The notes beneath the pieces are model-generated. The model saw nothing but the letters and a program-made list of their open reading frames with translations, did no database searches and was not told the origin of the DNA. From the NCBI GenBank assembly GCA_002433485.1, contig DJIF01000020.1, forward strand, positions 1 to 17,023: DNA of 17,023 nucleotides, read 5' to 3'. The position numbers were made by a program, and so were the translations under genes. Positions 5,702-12,978 of this stretch are shown one piece after another. The DNA comes from Deltaproteobacteria bacterium UBA6601. Its GTDB lineage: Bacteria; Myxococcota_A; UBA796; UBA9615. Positions within the stretch are counted from its first letter, which is position 1. The number at the start of each line of letters is the position of its first letter.

Positions 5702-8275
5702 ATGCCGGCACGATCCGAACCCCTTCAGCTGCTCTGCGGTGCCGGTCTTCTGCTGCTATTTCTGCTGCACTCGATGACCGCCTGCTACCCGCCCCCCCCC
5801 CAGGTGCCTGACGATGATGATGACAGCGCTCTGAGTGACGATGATGACAGCGCAACTGGCGACGATGATGACAGTGCTCTGAGTGACGATGATGACAGCG
5901 CAATTGGCGACGATGATGACAGCGCAACTGGCGACGATGATGACAGCAACCCTGGCCTAGAAGCCGACCTTTGGCTGGTCGGAGTGAGCCTGATCGAGCT
6001 CGAGAGCGAAGCGACCTTTACCGGCACTGAAGACTGGCTCATTGAGGACCAGAACATCGCCATCCATGACGGCATCATCGTGGCGGTTACCGATGAACTG
6101 CCTGCCGACCTTGGCGGGGCTCAGCAACTGGACTTCACCGGTCAAGTGGTGCTGCCGGGCTTCATCGACTCCAGAGTCCACCTTGCCGAGGACGGCGCCA
6201 TCCAATTCACTGGCGATCATGTCCTTCAGCATCTGCGCGCTCATCTGCTATCCGGTGTGACGACCGTCGTAGACGGCGGCGGTCCCGAGTGGCTGTTCGA
6301 CCTTCGCGACCGGGTCGCCCTCGCACCAGACACCAGCGGGCATATAGAAGGGCCGAATATTCTGGCTGCGGGACCCTTCCTCACCAGCTCCGGCCAGTAC
6401 CCTTGCGAGCTGCTGCTCCGCCAGGACCGCTGTCAGCTGGTGGGAACCAATGAGCTCAGCCAAACTGACCTTGAGCAGCTCCTTTTAAATGGGGCGACCA
6501 AACAACCGGATTTAAGAGCGCTGGTCGTCGAGACCACCAATACGCTCGCCAGCGTAGGAACAGGCGCCAGCAATCTCAACAATGAGGTGCTCTGCGGTGG
6601 CTCGACCACATGCGGCAGCTTGAGCGCGGGACGCCGAGACACAATCCTCGGCGAACTCGACCAATTATCAGCCCCGGTTCCTACCCTTATCTATGCCCTG
6701 CGCGAGGATCACTACTCAGTAGCTGGCAACAACCTAGGGCTGCTCGACAACCCGCCCCTAAGCACCCCGCCGATCATTGCCCAGATCCCCTATCTGGTCC
6801 CCATCGGTGCCAGCACCAACAACTACAACGCCCTGCCCAACGTGTTCAGTCACATGGTCTCGGGTCTGGTAGCCATCGACGCCTTGAACCGGGGTTTAAA
6901 TCTGGTTCCGATGCTCGACGGCAGTCAACCTGGGGAGCTGGCCGAACAGCTAAACGCCACCCTGCCGGCGGTCACCAGTACCCATTGGGTCGACACCCTC
7001 AATTCGATTCCAATAGACGCTGGCGCCGAGGCAGCCCTAGACCACTGGTACAGCCAAACCGTGCTGGCCAATTCGTGGCAGCTCAACGCGGCCTCAGGCC
7101 TGGGTAGGGTCATGCCATATGGGCTGCCGGTGGTAGCTGGTAGCGGAGCCGGAAGCCCCTTTGTTCCACATGGCCTGAGCCTGCACTGGGAGCTGAAGAC
7201 CCTCAAAGAAGCATGGGAGACACACCCACAGGCGATTCTGGGCAACGGGGTAGCCCAACCCGACAACTTCCAGACCCTGCTGTGTCGCGAAGCACTTCGC
7301 GCTGCTACCGAACTGCCGGCACAATTGCTGGGTCTTGGCGACCGTGGTCGAATCGAAGTCGGGCGCCGGGCCGACCTGGTAGTCCTATCACCCGATCGCA
7401 ACCCACTCCAAGAGATCGAAAACACGGTCTACATTGACCGGGTCTTTCGTGACGGGCGAGAGCTGATCCCCACGGTCATGGCGGTCAACCAGGGGCCATG
7501 GCCCGATCAAGTCGAAGCCGCTCCAGGCGGCAACATCGACTCGGTCTGCTTTGTTGATGGCGACTGCAGCGCCGGGCTCAACTGCGACCTGCTGAACCAT
7601 AGCTGCCGACCGGAGTGCTCCTATGCTGGAGCCCTCGATGAATGCAGTGATGGCTACGCGCCAAACTCATACTGTGCTGCCGCTGACGGCATGCCCGCTG
7701 AGATGGGCTGTTGGTACTCCGATCCCAATTCGGGAAACTGGCCGCCCGCAGCAGATACCGACAACGACAATCAGTTCGGCTGCAACGACAGCGACTGTAA
7801 TGGGGCCATCAGCTGCTCCTCCAGCAGCCCGTCGCCACGCAGCTTTGTATGCCGAACAGGCGATAACTGCTCGCGCTACGAATCCCCCATGAACAGCTCC
7901 TGTCCGGGTGCCGAAGATCCTTACATGATCCACTGTGCACCCGCTGACCTCGACACCAATGTCTGCGTCTCTGGCGGGCTCCTGGAAGCTCACAGCTCAA
8001 TGGCAAACGAGTGTACGGCGGGCAGCTACAGCCCCGGTCGAACGCCAGACTTGTCTGGATGCGGGCTGGGTTTTGTGTGCGACTGGGTGACCAATCCAGG
8101 GTCCCTCAACGAATGCATCGAGATCTGCGACCCTCAAAACATGGGCGGCATGCCCCCCAACAGTAACTTCTCCACACCGCAGGATCCGATGTGTGCCAAC
8201 TGCATGGAGAGCTATTGGTACTCAGACCCCCATGGCACTGGTACCAGCGGCGTACTCTACGGAACTTGTCGCTAA
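5702..8275 (+). CDS. Amidohydrolase-like lipoprotein with DDDDSA repeat linker and Cys-rich C-terminus
   Basis: This is an 857-residue predicted lipoprotein; GAGG at 5691-5694 precedes the ATG by 7 bases. The signal peptide ends LLFLLHSMTAC, with Cys28 as the likely lipidation site. Then come PPPP (from a C10 tract) and six DDDDS units (residues 37-82) acting as a flexible acidic linker. Residues about 87-590 resemble the imidazolonepropionase-like amidohydrolase superfamily. At the start is QVVLPGFIDSRVHL (149-161), then SGVTTVVDGG (184-193). At the end are hGLSLHWEL and a typical closing segment, LGLGDRGRIEVGRRADLVVL plus VFRDGREL. Two expected metal sites look lost: the HxH motif reads R158-V-H160, and the GTD-type Asp is replaced (AGSGAGSPF, 479-487). 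The C-terminal 240 residues (616-856) contain 24 Cys. The protein is probably not a standard hydrolase; a binding or surface role is an inference. A 66-bp gap separates it from the MopE-like gene, so it may share that transcript. Confidence 0.85.
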   Translation: MPARSEPLQLLCGAGLLLLFLLHSMTACYPPPPQVPDDDDDSALSDDDDSATGDDDDSALSDDDDSAIGDDDDSATGDDDDSNPGLEADLWLVGVSLIELESEATFTGTEDWLIEDQNIAIHDGIIVAVTDELPADLGGAQQLDFTGQVVLPGFIDSRVHLAEDGAIQFTGDHVLQHLRAHLLSGVTTVVDGGGPEWLFDLRDRVALAPDTSGHIEGPNILAAGPFLTSSGQYPCELLLRQDRCQLVGTNELSQTDLEQLLLNGATKQPDLRALVVETTNTLASVGTGASNLNNEVLCGGSTTCGSLSAGRRDTILGELDQLSAPVPTLIYALREDHYSVAGNNLGLLDNPPLSTPPIIAQIPYLVPIGASTNNYNALPNVFSHMVSGLVAIDALNRGLNLVPMLDGSQPGELAEQLNATLPAVTSTHWVDTLNSIPIDAGAEAALDHWYSQTVLANSWQLNAASGLGRVMPYGLPVVAGSGAGSPFVPHGLSLHWELKTLKEAWETHPQAILGNGVAQPDNFQTLLCREALRAATELPAQLLGLGDRGRIEVGRRADLVVLSPDRNPLQEIENTVYIDRVFRDGRELIPTVMAVNQGPWPDQVEAAPGGNIDSVCFVDGDCSAGLNCDLLNHSCRPECSYAGALDECSDGYAPNSYCAAADGMPAEMGCWYSDPNSGNWPPAADTDNDNQFGCNDSDCNGAISCSSSSPSPRSFVCRTGDNCSRYESPMNSSCPGAEDPYMIHCAPADLDTNVCVSGGLLEAHSSMANECTAGSYSPGRTPDLSGCGLGFVCDWVTNPGSLNECIEICDPQNMGGMPPNSNFSTPQDPMCANCMESYWYSDPHGTGTSGVLYGTCR
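5792..5801 (+). repeat. C10 homopolymer tract inside the coding sequence
   Basis: Ten consecutive C residues encode three Pro codons and the first base of the next Gln codon, directly after the lipidation Cys of the amidohydrolase-like lipoprotein. A one-base slip would frameshift the entire mature protein. Poly-C/G tracts of this length act as phase-variation switches in other bacteria. Variation here is inferred, not observed. Confidence 0.7.
5813..5950 (+). repeat. 24-bp tandem repeat array, six units (DDDDSA linker)
   Basis: The units begin at 5813, 5837, 5861, 5885, 5909 and 5933. The core is GACGATGATGACAG followed by variable codons. The first unit starts GAT and the last is cut to 18 bp. 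The units alternate in the last two residues (LS, TG, LS, IG, TG), so a two-unit period may reflect block duplication. The unit is a multiple of three, so copy-number change would lengthen or shorten the linker without breaking the frame. DDDDS-rich linkers after a lipobox are familiar in myxobacterial-type surface lipoproteins. Confidence 0.92.
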
Positions 8276-8374
8276 ATCAGACCAAGAAGCCCATGGCCTT
8301 GGGCTCCCGACTTCCAAACAGGTAAACTGATCCAAAGACGCTGAACTCCCCGCTGATCCTGGAGCGACTCCACC

Positions 8375-9178
8375 ATGCACCGCTTGCTATTGCGATGCCC
8401 TGTCCCACTGCTGGCCCTGACCTTGTTTCTGGGCACAGGAACACTACCAGCTACTGCACTGGCCCAAGACGACTCTCCTGAGGAGCGCGCCAAGGTGCGG
8501 GTCTTTGAAGCCCTCGATCTGATGGACGCCGGCAGCTACGGGGAAGCACGGCTGATGCTGCAGCTGGCGCTGGGCCTCAACGCCTCACTTGATCGCGCCT
8601 GGTACTACCTGGCCCAGTGCAACGTGGAGTTGGGCAACTGGGATGAAGCCAGCGATGCACTATCTCGCTATGAAGCAGCGGACCTTTCGGAACACGAGCG
8701 CATGCAGATCGTTGACCTTCGCGGCCGAATCCAGGCGGGTCGTGGCGAAACTATCAGCCAACAAGAATCAGCCGAGCCGGCCGCCACAGAGGCCAGCACT
8801 GAAGGCCAAGAGGCAAGCTCTGGTGGCACTGAAGACGTCCAGGCAGACGAAGCCCAGGCCGCCAGTGCAACCCAGCCCAAGCGGCGGCCAGTGGTACAGC
8901 CCGGCCCCATCCTCATGGCGGTTGGTGGCGTCGTCGCTGGGGTAGGTGCTGGACTGTGGGCGCACGGCGCCTCCCTCGCTACTGGCGCGGACACCTACGC
9001 GAGCGGCGAAGGTCACTGGTACGGCGGAATTGCGATGCTGGCCGGCGGCGGCGCCACCCTGCTGATCGGCATCCCTGTGACCATCCGCGGGAAGAGTTCA
9101 GGACCAAAGATTGCATTCTCCATGCAGCCCGGGGGTGAGAATCCGAGCACGGCGGTGTACCTTATTGGGCGATGGTAG
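8375..9178 (+). CDS. TPR protein with signal peptide and two C-terminal membrane helices
   Basis: This is a 267-residue protein with GGAG at 8361-8364 upstream of the ATG. It has a signal peptide (cleavage likely after ALA, residue 30). An alpha-helical region at about 36-121 reads as tetratricopeptide repeats (EALDLMDAGSYGEARLMLQLAL, AWYYLAQCNVELGNWDEASDAL). It is followed by a Glu/Ala/Ser/Gln-rich spacer (125-170), then two hydrophobic helices (about 177-195 and 216-236) joined by a Gly-rich loop, and a short tail ending VYLIGRW. The TPR part is predicted to be periplasmic. The last 7 bases overlap the start of the downstream Ser/Thr kinase gene, so the two are probably made together and may interact. 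The exact function is not recognised; a sensor or scaffold for the kinase is an inference from the overlap. Confidence 0.85.
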   Translation: MHRLLLRCPVPLLALTLFLGTGTLPATALAQDDSPEERAKVRVFEALDLMDAGSYGEARLMLQLALGLNASLDRAWYYLAQCNVELGNWDEASDALSRYEAADLSEHERMQIVDLRGRIQAGRGETISQQESAEPAATEASTEGQEASSGGTEDVQADEAQAASATQPKRRPVVQPGPILMAVGGVVAGVGAGLWAHGASLATGADTYASGEGHWYGGIAMLAGGGATLLIGIPVTIRGKSSGPKIAFSMQPGGENPSTAVYLIGRW

Positions 9179-10848
9179 AGAACGACTCAAGCCCGAACCG
9201 AACCCACCCCGACCTCTGGAATCAGGCGGCTGAGCGAGAGCCAGACGCCAAACAAGAGAGTGCCACCGGCAAGGTTTCGGAAGATAAGTTCCCCAGCGAT
9301 CGCTATGAGCCAAGCGAGATGCTCGGCTCTGGTGGTATGGCAGAGGTCTGGCTGGCAATGGATACTTCCCTGCAACGGGAAGTCGCCATCAAGCTAATGA
9401 AGGCTCAATTTCTCGATGACCCCGATCTCGTAGAGCGCTTTCGGCGGGAAGGGGTAGCCGCGGCCAGCATCAATCACCCCAACACAGTGCGAATCTACGA
9501 CGTGGGTACCGGGGGTGGGGTTGGCTACCTGGTCATGGAGCACGTTCCCGGCGGAACCCTGACCGAGCAGGTGCGGGGGGAGGGGCCCTTAGAAGCAAAG
9601 GCCTGGACCAGACTGGCACGCGAAGTGCTGGGCGCTCTGGTCGCGATCCACGAGGCGGGCATCCTGCATCGGGACATCAAGCCCTCGAACATCCTGTTCG
9701 ACCACCGAGGTTCGGCCAAGGTCGCCGACTTCGGCATCGCTCACCTCGACGACGCCCGCGGACTGACCGGTAGCATGGTAGTCGGTACCCCGACCTACCT
9801 CAGCCCCGAGGTGCTGCAAGGGGAACTTGCTACCGCCGCCTCAGATCTGTTCGCGCTGGGCAGGACGCTGATCTTCGCCGCAACCGGCAATGCCAAAAAT
9901 CCGGGACTGACAGGCAGCTATCCGCCGGAATTGCACTACTGGATCGACCAACTGCTGGCCTTTGATCCGCGGGCTCGCTTTGCCGATGCAGCCGCGGCCC
10001 TAGAACACCTCGAGGCCATCGACAAAGGCGACCCGACCCCAACCCCCGCGATCACTCAGCCACTGCGGACGGTGCCCATCGGCCCCTATGTAACCGGCAA
10101 CGTACCCACCCTGACCGACGCACGGGCGCAGCGCTCTTCGGGTCTGGCCTGGGCCGTGGCCGGCATCGCTATCGGCGCGCTGATCGCGGTACTCGCACTG
10201 CTATTGCCAGGTCTGACCGAACGGGTCTCGGCTCCAGAAAGAGGGCAGGACACATCCCAGCCACCGCTACAGCAAACAAACCAGCCTCAAGCCAATGCGA
10301 AGAGGCCAGCCGCGGGGAGCGGCGAGTTGCCCAGCGGGAGTAACGAGCAAGCAAATCAGAGCGAAGCTGCACCGACGACACCCACCAAGAAGCAGGCACC
10401 CCGCCAGGCCTCTAACACCCCTGCCAGGGTTAAGACCAAGGCCAACTCGGCTCAGGTCAAGAAGAAGGCCAGCAAAGGACCCTCAGCTCCATCTAAGCCA
10501 AGTGTCGCTGCGGCCCCTGTCCTGACTACTCCGGCACCGGTGGCGACTGCCCCCAGTTTCTCACTGAGCCACTCGGTAGCCCGCAGAGCTCTGGTTGGAG
10601 CGCCCTTCAAGCTCAGCGCCAAGACCAGCAGTCCGGCCAAGTCCGTAACAGTGATGCTCAAGCTCGGCAGCCTATCGTGGAAAAGTCGCCCCATGAAGTC
10701 TTCAGACGGCTTGAATTGGCACTTTTCCACCGAGGTGGACGGCAAGTGGCTTTCTGGCGCCTCGTACTACATTAAGGCACAGGGCCCCGGAGCAATAAGC
10801 GCAGAATCTGGAGCTGCGGCATCACCACATATGCTGAAGATTCGATAG
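9172..10848 (+). CDS. Transmembrane Ser/Thr protein kinase (Hanks type)
   Basis: This 558-residue kinase has an apparently complete active site. The N-terminal 44 residues are polar. The kinase domain covers about 45-281, with Gly loop LGSGGMAEVW (51-60), VAIK with Lys74, a candidate alpha-C Glu93, catalytic loop HRDIKPSN (166-173), DFG (186-188), activation segment GTPTYLSPE (205-213) and a DLFALG helix. The C-lobe after this is a little short. One transmembrane helix lies at about 324-346. A Pro/Ala/Lys/Gln-rich stalk (about 352-460) follows, then a beta-rich extracytoplasmic domain (about 462-558) with the YYIKAQGPG pattern common in myxobacterial kinase tails. No PASTA repeats are present. 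The ATG lies inside the last codons of the upstream TPR gene (ATGGTAG), which suggests translational coupling. Targets are unknown. Confidence 0.95.
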   Translation: MVENDSSPNRTHPDLWNQAAEREPDAKQESATGKVSEDKFPSDRYEPSEMLGSGGMAEVWLAMDTSLQREVAIKLMKAQFLDDPDLVERFRREGVAAASINHPNTVRIYDVGTGGGVGYLVMEHVPGGTLTEQVRGEGPLEAKAWTRLAREVLGALVAIHEAGILHRDIKPSNILFDHRGSAKVADFGIAHLDDARGLTGSMVVGTPTYLSPEVLQGELATAASDLFALGRTLIFAATGNAKNPGLTGSYPPELHYWIDQLLAFDPRARFADAAAALEHLEAIDKGDPTPTPAITQPLRTVPIGPYVTGNVPTLTDARAQRSSGLAWAVAGIAIGALIAVLALLLPGLTERVSAPERGQDTSQPPLQQTNQPQANAKRPAAGSGELPSGSNEQANQSEAAPTTPTKKQAPRQASNTPARVKTKANSAQVKKKASKGPSAPSKPSVAAAPVLTTPAPVATAPSFSLSHSVARRALVGAPFKLSAKTSSPAKSVTVMLKLGSLSWKSRPMKSSDGLNWHFSTEVDGKWLSGASYYIKAQGPGAISAESGAAASPHMLKIR

Positions 10849-10889
10849 ACTTTTATCCGGTAGCTAACCCACCTCTATTTGGAGTTCCA

Positions 10890-11429
10890 ATGAGTCGAAT
10901 CTGCTGTCTTCTTGGCCTCGCCGGCACGCTCTTGCTGGTAGGGCTTCCCAACACCGCTTCCGCTGCACCCTACTTGGAATGGGAAGGCGCATCCGAACTC
11001 AATAGCGGCTCCTTTAAACTGCTCGCGCCAGCCGCCATCACCCATGGCTCCGACGGTGACCGTACCGCGCGCAACGTCGCTCGCGGCATCACCGGTGGCG
11101 TAGCCCTGGGCATCGGCATCCCACTGACGGTAACGGGCGCCCTGATGGCAGGTGTAGCCGTCAACTTCTTCGTCACCGCGGACGCTGCGATGATCCTGGG
11201 TGATGACCTCTCGGCTGGCGCTGCCAGAATCGGCGGTGTCATCTTCCTGGTCATCGCACTGGGACTGCTCAGCCCGGGCATCAGCCTGATCATCTCAGGG
11301 GTCAAGTCCCTCAGCAAGATCAGCCGTCTGGCCGATGAGCCCGACCCGCGACTGGCCAAGAATGAGACGCGTCGCGCCCGCTGGGGCATGACCTTCTCAG
11401 CGGCACCGGTCGCCTTCGAAGCGCGCTAG
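10890..11429 (+). CDS. Hypothetical exported membrane protein, two helices
   Basis: This 179-residue protein is not assigned to a family here. GGAG (10881-10884) lies 5 bases before the ATG. The signal peptide is residues 1-25 (LPNTASA), followed by a short polar segment and two hydrophobic helices (about 67-93 and 112-137). The tail is basic and ends in a possible beta strand (WGMTFSAAPVAFEAR). It starts 41 bases after the kinase stop on the same strand, so it probably belongs to the TPR-kinase transcript. Its plan of two helices, a basic stretch and a final FS-containing strand resembles the C-terminal part of the TPR protein (IRGKSSGPKIAFSMQPGG). Relatedness is only suggested. It could be an envelope component controlled by or partnered with the kinase. 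Confidence 0.75.
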   Translation: MSRICCLLGLAGTLLLVGLPNTASAAPYLEWEGASELNSGSFKLLAPAAITHGSDGDRTARNVARGITGGVALGIGIPLTVTGALMAGVAVNFFVTADAAMILGDDLSAGAARIGGVIFLVIALGLLSPGISLIISGVKSLSKISRLADEPDPRLAKNETRRARWGMTFSAAPVAFEAR

Positions 11430-11448
11430 CCGCTCTACACTAACGGTA

Positions 11449-11494
11449 CGCCTCCCAATTCTGGCTGCCTATGAGCAGCTCTGGTTGGGGGGCG
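11449..11494. terminator. Imperfect stem-loop after the two-helix membrane protein gene
   Basis: CGCCTCCCAA (11449-11458) pairs with TTGGGGGGCG (11485-11494) with one G-T wobble. A mismatched internal loop follows, then GCTGC (11464-11468) with GCAGC (11475-11479) around a 6-base loop. It lies 20 bases after the stop of the upstream gene. There is no T-run after it on the + strand, so intrinsic termination is uncertain; it may only protect the 3' end of the transcript. Confidence 0.45.
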
Positions 11495-11793
11495 CACTGC
11501 GTTCTGGGCCAGTAACCAGATCAAGGAAGGACGCTGTCAGTCACAGCACAGCAGCAGCCCAGCAAGAGTAGCCCAGCTCGGGTGACCGACCGTTGTTCCA
11601 CCGTCAGGGAACTGCCCGGTCAGCAGCCAGGAAGGCATCCAGCCGCTCCAGGGCAGCGCACCTTTTACCGAAGGCTAAGTACCCACCAGAAGCGCTGCCA
11701 GCAAAGAGCTGCAGCGAGAACTCGGCAGCTATGAGTCGGGTGAGTGGATAGTTCGGGCAGAACCGCAACCAAAAAGCCCCCAGAACCAGACCA

Positions 11794-11830
11794 GCCGCTC
11801 CCTATCGGACCAAAGCCGATAGGGAGCGGC
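11794..11830. terminator. Perfect 15-bp stem-loop between convergent genes
   Basis: GCCGCTCCCTATCGG (11794-11808) is exactly complementary to 11816-11830, with a 7-base loop. It lies 46 bases beyond the stop codon of the minus-strand lipoprotein gene. Read on the minus strand, a CTTTTTGG run follows about 17 bases later; on the plus strand no T-run follows. The most likely role is a terminator or 3'-end hairpin for the minus-strand transcript, possibly serving both directions. Confidence 0.65.
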
Positions 11831-11875
11831 CAGCTCAAGGCAACTCGTTAAGAGTCACTCGGGACGAGGCTGCTT

Positions 11876-12880
11876 CTACTTGCCACCGCCGAGCAAACCA
11901 CCCAGAACACCGCCAGAGGACTTGCCCTTGTACTGCGGTGCGGTGTAGCTGAAGCGCTTGCGACTGAGCTGGGCCTTGGCATCCTCGGGGTACTTGTCTA
12001 CCTTCGAGAACTTGACTCGGTCAGACCACTCCAAGGTTCCGTACTTGGTGTTGATCAGACGCAGGACCAAATCAGCCCGGGTGATCCGCTTGATGACGTC
12101 ATCATCTTCAGTAGGCTCAATGGAGGTCCCGTAATAAATCAGACGATAGCCCAACACGTGGGTTGCGCTCATCTGCTCGGTGACAATGCGCTTACCGTCC
12201 TTGGTGAACCAACGAGGCACATCAAGAATGAACAGATCCGCATAGTCCGGACGCTTGCTGGTAGTCGCCTCAGGCATAGGCGGGAGACCGGGGTCGGCAG
12301 CTGCAGGAGCCTTCGCCGCAAGCTTCGGAGCCTTCGGCATAGAGACTGGAGGGATAGCTGCAGCACTGACCGCAGCCCCGGTCGCCGCTACACAATTGGT
12401 GCAATTGGGAACAATCGGTGTCTGACCGGCCGGACAGCAGGGCAAGACCGGCTTTGGCTGGGGACAATCGGGCCCACAGGGGTCTTTTTCGGGGCAGACT
12501 CCATCGCATGGGCACTTGCCCTCGCACATGTTGGTCACATAGAAGGGCAGCTTGTTGCTCCAGCCCTCCAGGACCGAAGCATAGAGGCCCTCCTGATCAC
12601 GCTCCACGACCGTGATGCCCTTCTTGGTCAGGGCCATAGCGAGCATGTCGTAGACAATCGTTGAGGGATAGCCAGAGGGGTCCATCGACGCCTCAAGATT
12701 AAGCACTGACACTCGAGCTTTGCCGTCCAGCTCGATCTCAGAAACAAACTTCTCTGAGCCCTGGTGCATGACATCCACCAAGGCACGGGCATTCGTCGTG
12801 TACTTGAGCGGGGTCGCAGCACAGCCGGCCACCAGCGCCGCAACGGCAGCGACCATCAACAACCTGATCATGGATTTCAT
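11876..12880 (-). CDS. CsgG/FlgO-like lipoprotein with a ten-cysteine insert
   Basis: This is a predicted lipoprotein of 334 residues. The start at 12880 is chosen because GAGGAGGAG lies just upstream on the minus strand and the reading gives a clean signal, MKSMIRLLMVAAVAALVAGC, with Cys20 acylated. An ATG ten codons earlier is less likely. Residues about 53-108 (ARVSVLNLE...YPSTIVYDMLAMALTKKGITVVERDQEGLYASVLEG) resemble the alpha/beta core of CsgG/FlgO-type secretion or flagellar lipoproteins. Residues 119-163 then carry ten Cys (119, 123, 125, 129, 135, 139, 148, 149, 160, 163), followed by an Ala/Pro-rich linker. The core seems to resume at about 211-300 (YADLFILDVPRW..., HVLGYRLIYYG, RADLVLRLINTKYGTLEW). 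The tail is Gly-rich (GGVLGGLLGGGK). It may assemble in the outer membrane, but that is inferred. It lies 98 bases downstream of plsC. Confidence 0.7.
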   Translation of the reverse strand: MKSMIRLLMVAAVAALVAGCAATPLKYTTNARALVDVMHQGSEKFVSEIELDGKARVSVLNLEASMDPSGYPSTIVYDMLAMALTKKGITVVERDQEGLYASVLEGWSNKLPFYVTNMCEGKCPCDGVCPEKDPCGPDCPQPKPVLPCCPAGQTPIVPNCTNCVAATGAAVSAAAIPPVSMPKAPKLAAKAPAAADPGLPPMPEATTSKRPDYADLFILDVPRWFTKDGKRIVTEQMSATHVLGYRLIYYGTSIEPTEDDDVIKRITRADLVLRLINTKYGTLEWSDRVKFSKVDKYPEDAKAQLSRKRFSYTAPQYKGKSSGGVLGGLLGGGK

Positions 12881-12978
12881 GCTTCTCCTCCTCAACAGGG
12901 CTAACTCCATTAGGATTCCTCAGCTGGGAACCCTATCACAGGACCCACCCGCCAGGCACTAGCAGGAGGCTTACCTAG

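Larger units (their letters stand above)
11430..11875. other. 446-bp convergent intergenic region without a recognisable gene
   Basis: No open frame of useful length is apparent on either strand; the longest noticed start on + (ATG at 11471) runs only 14 codons. The region holds two hairpins, one near each flanking stop codon, with about 300 bases between them that show only short direct repeats (AGCCCAGC twice near 11560-11580). A small RNA cannot be excluded but nothing identifies one. Confidence 0.6.

Noticed and set aside
5813..5950. Regular short repeats as a CRISPR array
   Set aside because: The repeats are contiguous 24-bp coding units without spacers and translate to an acidic linker.
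8288..8305. AGCCCA/TGGGCT hairpin just after the amidohydrolase-like gene as a terminator
   Set aside because: Only six base pairs and no following T-run, so it could arise by chance.
12158..12664. 168-codon plus-strand open frame
   Set aside because: Antisense to the lipoprotein that has a strong ribosome site and lipobox; the translation has no recognisable features.
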